A stretch of DNA of 9,772 nt. It comes from Actinomycetes bacterium. GTDB lineage: Bacteria > Actinomycetota > Actinomycetes > Streptosporangiales > Streptosporangiaceae. Shown one piece after another: positions 5,861-9,772 of this stretch. The first letter of the stretch is position 1. Every line of letters begins with the position of its first letter. The position numbers and the translations under genes are program-made. The stretch lies in assembly GCA_023425615.1 (NCBI GenBank), contig JAFACJ010000080.1, positions 1-9,772 of the forward strand. Reading direction: 5' to 3'. Under the pieces are notes generated by a model. It made no database searches. It had not been told where the DNA came from and was given only the letters and a program-made list of their open reading frames with translations.

Positions 5861-7315
5861 GCCGCCGACCAAGGCCGTGATGGAGATGGACTTGGTGTCG
5901 AGGTGGCTTTCGATGCCTTCGGGGCCGAGTTCCCTGCCGATACCGCTGTCCTTGATCCCGCCGAAGGGGGCGGCCGGGTCCATGGCGTAGGGCTGGTTGA
6001 CGCCGAGGGTGCCGCTGCGGACGCGGCGGGCGACGGCGAGGCCGCGGTCGGTGTCGGGGGTCCAGATGGAGCCGGACAGGCCGTAGCGGGTGTCGTTCGC
6101 GAGCCGGACGGCGTGGTCCTCGTCGTCGTAGGGGATGACGGTGAGGACGGGTCCGAAGATCTCCTCCTGGGCGACGCGCATGGTGTTGTCGGTGCGGGCG
6201 AAGAGGGTGGGGCGGACGTACCAGCCGTGGTCGAGGCCGTCGGGGCGGGCGGTTCCGCCGGTGGCGAGCGCGGCGCCTTCCTTCCGGCCGAGGTCGATGT
6301 ATCCCAGGACGCGTTCTCGCTGGCGGCGGGTGACGAGCGGGCCGACGTCGGTCGAGGGGTCGGACGGGTCGCCGACGGCCAGCCCGTCCATCATCGCGGT
6401 GATGGCCTCGACGTGCTCGTCGTGCCGGGCGCGGGGGACCAGGACGCGGGTCTGGGCGACGCAGGCCTGGCCGCTGTTCATCAGGCCCGCGACCTTCAGG
6501 CCCGCGGCGACGGTGGCGGGGTCGGCGTCGTCGAGGACGAGGGCGGCGGACTTGCCGCCGAGTTCGAGGCTGACGCGTTTGAGCGCCGCGCCGCAGGCCG
6601 CCGCGACCTGTGCGCCGACGGCGGTGGAGCCGGTGAAGGACACCCGGTCGACGCCGGGGTGGGCGACCAGCCGGGCTCCGATCTCGCCGTCGCCGGGCAG
6701 GACGCTGACGACGCCGGGGGGAAGGCCCGCCTGCTCGATGAGGTCGGCGATGAGGTAGGCGTCAAGGGGGGTCTCGGGTGAGGGCTTGAGGATGACGGGG
6801 CATCCGGCGAGCAGGGCGGGCACGAGTTTCATCACGGTGAGCAGGGTCGGCATGTTCCACGGGACGATCGCGGCGACCACGCCGACGGGTGTCTTCTGCA
6901 GGAGGATGTCCTGCCCGTAGTGGCCGGGGCGGGGCTCCTCCCAGGCGAGACCGGCGGCGATGTCGGCGAAGGCCCGCATCATGACGCCGGGGAGGGTGGC
7001 GTGCGCCGACCGGGCGAAGGTGATCGGCGCCCCCATCTGGGCGGTGATCAGGCGGGCGAGTTCGTCGCGGCGCGGCTCGTACAGGTCGGCGAGCCTGCGG
7101 ATCGCCGCGACCCGTTCGGCGGGCGGTGTCCGGGGCCAGGGGCCTTCGTCGAACGCCTCCCGCGCGGCGGTGACGGCGCGGTCGACGTCCGCGGCGCCGG
7201 GCGCGGCGATCCGGGCGATGGGCAGTTCGGTGTGGGGGGAGACCACCTCGAGGGTGCGGCCGGTGCTCGGCGGCACCCACGCACCGCCGATGAACAGGAG
7301 TTCTCGTTCTCGCAT
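5858..7315 (-). CDS. NAD(P)-dependent aldehyde dehydrogenase
   Basis: A 485-residue enzyme of the aldehyde dehydrogenase superfamily, full length, which oxidises an aldehyde to the carboxylate with NAD(P)+. Key residues are all present: catalytic Cys285 (NSGQACVAQTR), general base Glu251 (LELGGKSA), Asn154 (VPWNMP), the cofactor-binding FTGSTAVG (228-235) with Lys177 (ILKPSP), and EEIFGPV (384-390). The ATG at 7315 follows GGAGG by 4 nt; upstream in-frame codons are rejected. It is the fourth gene of the oxygenase cluster, 58 nt after the amidohydrolase with a strong hairpin in the gap. Its substrate is presumably an aldehyde made by the upstream enzymes; the sequence does not identify it. 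Confidence 0.95.
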   Translation of the reverse strand: MRERELLFIGGAWVPPSTGRTLEVVSPHTELPIARIAAPGAADVDRAVTAAREAFDEGPWPRTPPAERVAAIRRLADLYEPRRDELARLITAQMGAPITFARSAHATLPGVMMRAFADIAAGLAWEEPRPGHYGQDILLQKTPVGVVAAIVPWNMPTLLTVMKLVPALLAGCPVILKPSPETPLDAYLIADLIEQAGLPPGVVSVLPGDGEIGARLVAHPGVDRVSFTGSTAVGAQVAAACGAALKRVSLELGGKSAALVLDDADPATVAAGLKVAGLMNSGQACVAQTRVLVPRARHDEHVEAITAMMDGLAVGDPSDPSTDVGPLVTRRQRERVLGYIDLGRKEGAALATGGTARPDGLDHGWYVRPTLFARTDNTMRVAQEEIFGPVLTVIPYDDEDHAVRLANDTRYGLSGSIWTPDTDRGLAVARRVRSGTLGVNQPYAMDPAAPFGGIKDSGIGRELGPEGIESHLDTKSISITALVGG

Positions 7316-7333
7316 GGGTCCTCCGCGATCGTG

Positions 7334-7371
7334 GCGCCGGACATCCGGCGGGCTCACTCGGATGCCGGCGC
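7334..7371 (-). terminator. Strong intercistronic hairpin between amidohydrolase and aldehyde dehydrogenase
   Basis: GCGCCGG (7334-7340) pairs with CCGGCGC (7365-7371) and CATCCG (7342-7347) pairs with CGGATG (7359-7364). This gives 13 perfect base pairs with one bulged base and an 11-nt loop. It begins 2 nt after the amidohydrolase stop codon on the minus strand and ends 18 nt before the dehydrogenase ATG, leaving its ribosome site free. It could be an attenuating terminator or an mRNA stabilising/processing element. No T-tract is present, so partial read-through is plausible. Confidence 0.55.
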
Positions 7372-7373
7372 GG

Positions 7374-8630
7374 TCAGGCGACGGCCGGTTCGGGTGCTTT
7401 GTGGACGCGGCCGTCCTTCATGACGAACCGCACGTCCTGGAGCGCGGTGATGTCGCGGGCGGGGTCGCCGGGGACGGCGATGATGTCGGCGAGCAGCCCG
7501 GGTGCCAGCCGGCCGCGGTCGTCGGCTCCGATGAGGTCGGCGCCGGTGACGGTGGCCGCCTGGATCGCCTGCATGGGGGTCATGCCGCGGTCGACCAGCG
7601 CCCACAGCTCCTTGGCGTTGTGGCCGTGCGGGATGGCGGGCGCGTCGGTGCCGCAGGCGATCCGCACGCCCGCGGCGATGGCCTTGCTCAGGGTGCGCCG
7701 GGCCCGGGGGAAGACCTCGGCGGCCTTGCGCCGGAGGGCGGGCGCCGCCTTGGAGACGTCGAGGCCCTCGGACAGATAGCTGGTGGGGACGAGGAAGGTG
7801 CCGTGGTCGATCATCATCTGGAGGGTGTCGTCGCTGGCCAGGGAGCCGTGCTCGATGCAGTCGACGCCGGCGCGGACGCAGGCCCGGATCCCGGCGTCGC
7901 CGTGGGCGTGCGCGGCGACCTTGATCCCGGCGCGGTGCGCCTCGTCGACGATGGCGGCGAGTTCCTCATCGGAGTACTGCTGGGCGCCTGCGACGGTCCC
8001 GTGCGACATCACCCCGCCGGAGGCCGAGATCTTGATGACCTCCGCGCCGTGCTTGATCTGGTAGCGGACCGCCTTGCGGACCTCGGGCACCCCGTTGGCG
8101 ATGCCCTCCTCGACGGAGAGCGGCATGATGTGCGGCGCGAGCCTCTGGAACATGGTGGGGTCGAGGTGGCCGCCGGTGGGGGTGATGGCGTGTCCGGCCG
8201 CGACGACGCGTGGGCCCTCGACGTACCCCTCGTCGATGGCGCGGCCGAGGTCGACGTCCAGGAGGTAGCCGCCGGTCTTCACCTTCAGCCCGAGGTTGCG
8301 GACGGTGGTGAACCCGGCGAGCAGGGTGGTGCGGGCGTTGGCGGTCGCCCGCAGCGTCCGGTAGACGGGGTCGTCCTGGACGCCGTGCATGGGCAGCGGC
8401 AGACCGGTCGGGGTGTCGGGGCCGCCGATGAGCAGGTTGATCTCCATGTCCATCAGGCCGGGAAGGAGGGTCATGTCGCCGAGGCCGATCCGGACGGCGT
8501 CGCGGGGCGTCGCGGGAGGGTCGACCGCGGTGATGCGGTCGCCCTCGACGACGATCACGGCGGGGGAGCGGACCTCGCCCTTGTCGACGTCGATCCACCG
8601 GTCGGCGGTCAGGACGGTCCGCTCCGTCAT
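7374..8630 (-). CDS. Amidohydrolase-superfamily protein with atypical metal site
   Basis: A 418-residue protein of the metal-dependent hydrolase (imidazolonepropionase/prolidase-like) group. It has an N-terminal beta-sandwich start (VLTADRWIDVDKGEV) and the LLPGLMD strand 1 (55-61). Further ligand candidates are Lys200 (VIKISASGG, the usual carboxylated lysine), His241/His243 (AHAHGDAG), His261 (IEHGSLAS) and Asp329 (GTDAPAIPHG), with a C-terminal ADIIAVPGDP and VMKDGRV. After PGLMD the family normally has HxH, but here the sequence is MEIN: Glu63 and Asn65 replace both histidines. The reaction is therefore uncertain: hydrolysis of an amide, lactam or similar bond with a changed metal site, or a non-hydrolytic role. 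The ATG at 8630 overlaps the upstream gene's stop in ATGA; ribosome site weak, so translation is probably coupled. Confidence 0.9.
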   Translation of the reverse strand: MTERTVLTADRWIDVDKGEVRSPAVIVVEGDRITAVDPPATPRDAVRIGLGDMTLLPGLMDMEINLLIGGPDTPTGLPLPMHGVQDDPVYRTLRATANARTTLLAGFTTVRNLGLKVKTGGYLLDVDLGRAIDEGYVEGPRVVAAGHAITPTGGHLDPTMFQRLAPHIMPLSVEEGIANGVPEVRKAVRYQIKHGAEVIKISASGGVMSHGTVAGAQQYSDEELAAIVDEAHRAGIKVAAHAHGDAGIRACVRAGVDCIEHGSLASDDTLQMMIDHGTFLVPTSYLSEGLDVSKAAPALRRKAAEVFPRARRTLSKAIAAGVRIACGTDAPAIPHGHNAKELWALVDRGMTPMQAIQAATVTGADLIGADDRGRLAPGLLADIIAVPGDPARDITALQDVRFVMKDGRVHKAPEPAVA

Positions 8631-8959
8631 GGGACCGGCTCGATGAGGCAGTCGAGGGCGGCGGCACCGGTGTCGGGGACGCGCTGCTGGCTCCACGCCT
8701 CCACGCAGAACGAGATGGTGATCATGGAGTAGAGCAGGTGCATCAGCCGCAGCACCTCCTCGGGCAGGTCGTCGAGGGAGTACTTGTCGCAGTGTGCCAG
8801 TGCGGCCTCGGCGCGCGGGGCGATCGCGTCGTAGAACGCCTGGATGCCGGCCATGGGGGTGGCGAGCCGCTTGGCGTAGCGCTCGGCCTCGGTCGGCAGG
8901 CACCAGTCGGCGGCGAAGGGCTCCAGGTCGGCGAACTCGGCGGGCAGCAGTGAGGGCAT
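8627..8959 (-). CDS. 110-residue protein of unknown function in the oxygenase cluster
   Basis: A soluble, mostly helical, acidic protein with no family I can name. Visible features are an N-terminal LLPAEFADLEPFAADWCLP, a basic-hydrophobic helix ERYAKRLATPMAGIQAFYDAI, an acidic LDDLPEEVLRLMHLLYSMI helix, and a C-terminal segment with FCVEAWSQQRVPDTGA. It has four cysteines (20, 57, 85, 103) and no signal peptide. The ATG at 8959 lies 5 nt after the oxygenase stop with GGAGG 10 nt upstream; its stop overlaps the amidohydrolase start. The tight fit between oxygenase and amidohydrolase suggests an accessory subunit, chaperone or small enzyme of the same pathway. That is inference from position alone. 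Confidence 0.85.
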   Translation of the reverse strand: MPSLLPAEFADLEPFAADWCLPTEAERYAKRLATPMAGIQAFYDAIAPRAEAALAHCDKYSLDDLPEEVLRLMHLLYSMITISFCVEAWSQQRVPDTGAAALDCLIEPVP

Positions 8960-8964
8960 CGTGG

Positions 8965-9772
8965 TCAGGCCTCCGCGTGCTTGGTCGTGTAGTCGTCGAT
9001 CCAGTCGGCGGTGACCTTGTGCAGGTGCCGGCAGAGGATCTCCTGGTCGTTGAGGTGGAACTCGGTGACGGCGCGGGATTCGAGCATCATCTGGGTCGCC
9101 TCCAGGGTGTTGCCGTCCTGCAGCGCGTACTCCTTGAAGGTGACCGCGGCCATCTCGTGCGCCACGCGCTCCCGTGGCGTCTTGGCGGGGATGAAGTAGA
9201 GGTTCCCCTCGAAGGTGTGGGTGTTGTACGAGGTCGGCCAGTAGTGGTAGGTGAGGTACCAGCCGCTGGACCAGATGAGGATCGCGAAGTTCGGCCACAG
9301 CTGGAAGGAGTCCAGCCCCCACGGGTCGCACCCGGCCGGGTTGACGCCCGCGGGGAGCTTCTCGATGCCGAGGTCGGGTTTGTCCCAGGGCCCGAACAGG
9401 CCGCTGCGGGTGATGTCCTCCATCGGCTTGCGCATGTCGGGGGCGAGTTCCCACGCCACGATGCCGGAGGTGCTGACCAGGCGGTGCGGGCCCTCGATCC
9501 GGTAGTGCGGCGCCTCGAACCCGGCCTGCGCGGCGGCGGCCGAGAACTTGTCCGGCGTCTGGTTCGAGTGCAGGACGGGCGCGTGGTAGAACTCCTGGAA
9601 CGCGTCCATGAACAGCTTCCAGTTGGCGCCGACCTCGGACCGGTACTGCCACCGTTCGGTCATCTTGTCGAAGGGGTAGCCTTCGAGGTTGGTGATCATG
9701 GGTCCGAGGAAGTCGGTGAGTGACTGCTCGGGCTGCGGGGCGAGGTTGATGAAGATGAATCCGGCCCAGATC
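8965..9772 (-). CDS. Rieske-type ring-hydroxylating oxygenase, alpha subunit (C-terminal part)
   Basis: The last 268 residues of a Rieske non-heme iron oxygenase; the N-terminus with the [2Fe-2S] Rieske domain lies beyond the right edge. The frame enters the window as IWAGFIFINLAPQPEQ, the usual junction into the catalytic domain. The mononuclear iron site is visible: DAFQEFYHAPVLH supplies two histidines (63 and 68 of the visible part), and Asp219 in LQDGNTLEATQ is the likely third ligand. The catalytic sheet follows (FQLWPNFAILIW, YLTYHYWP). Such enzymes insert oxygen into aromatic, terpenoid or amine substrates using electrons from a reductase, which is not in the window. It is the first visible gene of the catabolic operon. 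The ATG at 9699 is internal and not the start. Confidence 0.93.
   Translation of the reverse strand, partial: IWAGFIFINLAPQPEQSLTDFLGPMITNLEGYPFDKMTERWQYRSEVGANWKLFMDAFQEFYHAPVLHSNQTPDKFSAAAAQAGFEAPHYRIEGPHRLVSTSGIVAWELAPDMRKPMEDITRSGLFGPWDKPDLGIEKLPAGVNPAGCDPWGLDSFQLWPNFAILIWSSGWYLTYHYWPTSYNTHTFEGNLYFIPAKTPRERVAHEMAAVTFKEYALQDGNTLEATQMMLESRAVTEFHLNDQEILCRHLHKVTADWIDDYTTKHAEA

Noticed and set aside
6960..8732. Long plus-strand open frame (590 codons) and similar ones at 5822-6781 and 4974-5825
   Set aside because: They are antisense mirrors of the amidohydrolase, aldehyde dehydrogenase and TetR genes. Such frames are expected in very GC-rich DNA; the translations are Gly/Ala/Asp-rich without motifs, whereas the minus strand shows full enzyme signatures.
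1..9772. Transposons, CRISPR arrays, tRNA or rRNA genes, phage genes or defence systems
   Set aside because: None seen: no transposase or recombinase motifs, no spaced direct-repeat arrays, no cloverleaf-like sequence. The CPBP (Abi-type) protease alone does not make a defence island.

Overview
The window comes from a high-GC actinobacterium, of the Streptomyces/Actinomadura type. Nearly every codon ends in G or C, GTG starts are common, genes are packed with ATGA-type overlaps, and the regulator families (ArsR/SmtB, DesK/NarL two-component, TetR) are typical of that phylum. No mobile element, rRNA, tRNA or CRISPR array is visible. Gene calls rest on reading the translations, with no database search.

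Left part (1-1300). An ArsR-family repressor (minus, ends at 32) is coupled to a gene that runs off the left edge. It is divergent from a small one-helix membrane protein (plus, 538-795). Between them lies a compound operator: a perfect 22-bp palindrome at 442-463 interlocked with a second inverted repeat at 435-453. A helical protein of unknown function (minus, 951-1295) converges on the small membrane protein, with two hairpins in the gap.

Middle part (1512-4553). A tightly coupled plus-strand operon encodes a CPBP/CAAX-type intramembrane protease, a DesK-like histidine kinase and a NarL/LuxR-type response regulator. Each junction is a 4-base stop/start overlap. The layout suggests a membrane or envelope sensing unit. 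It runs tail-to-tail into a second ArsR-family gene, and both stop codons lie in one shared CTAG. This second ArsR is a clear paralogue of the first. About 500 bases without a convincing gene follow, including a short AT-rich island.

Right part (5055-9772). A minus-strand catabolic cluster reads, in transcription order: Rieske-type ring-hydroxylating oxygenase alpha subunit (its N-terminus lies beyond the right edge), a 110-aa protein of unknown function, an amidohydrolase-superfamily protein, an aldehyde dehydrogenase, and finally a TetR-family regulator with its own candidate operator. Strong hairpins sit between amidohydrolase and dehydrogenase and at the end of the dehydrogenase gene. The set looks like an oxidative degradation pathway: oxygenation, ring or amide handling, then aldehyde-to-acid oxidation. 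The substrate cannot be read from sequence.

The most unusual points are the amidohydrolase lacking the usual metal-binding HxH pair, the unknown 110-aa protein wedged between oxygenase and amidohydrolase, the interlocked ArsR operator, and the CPBP protease fused by overlaps to a two-component system.
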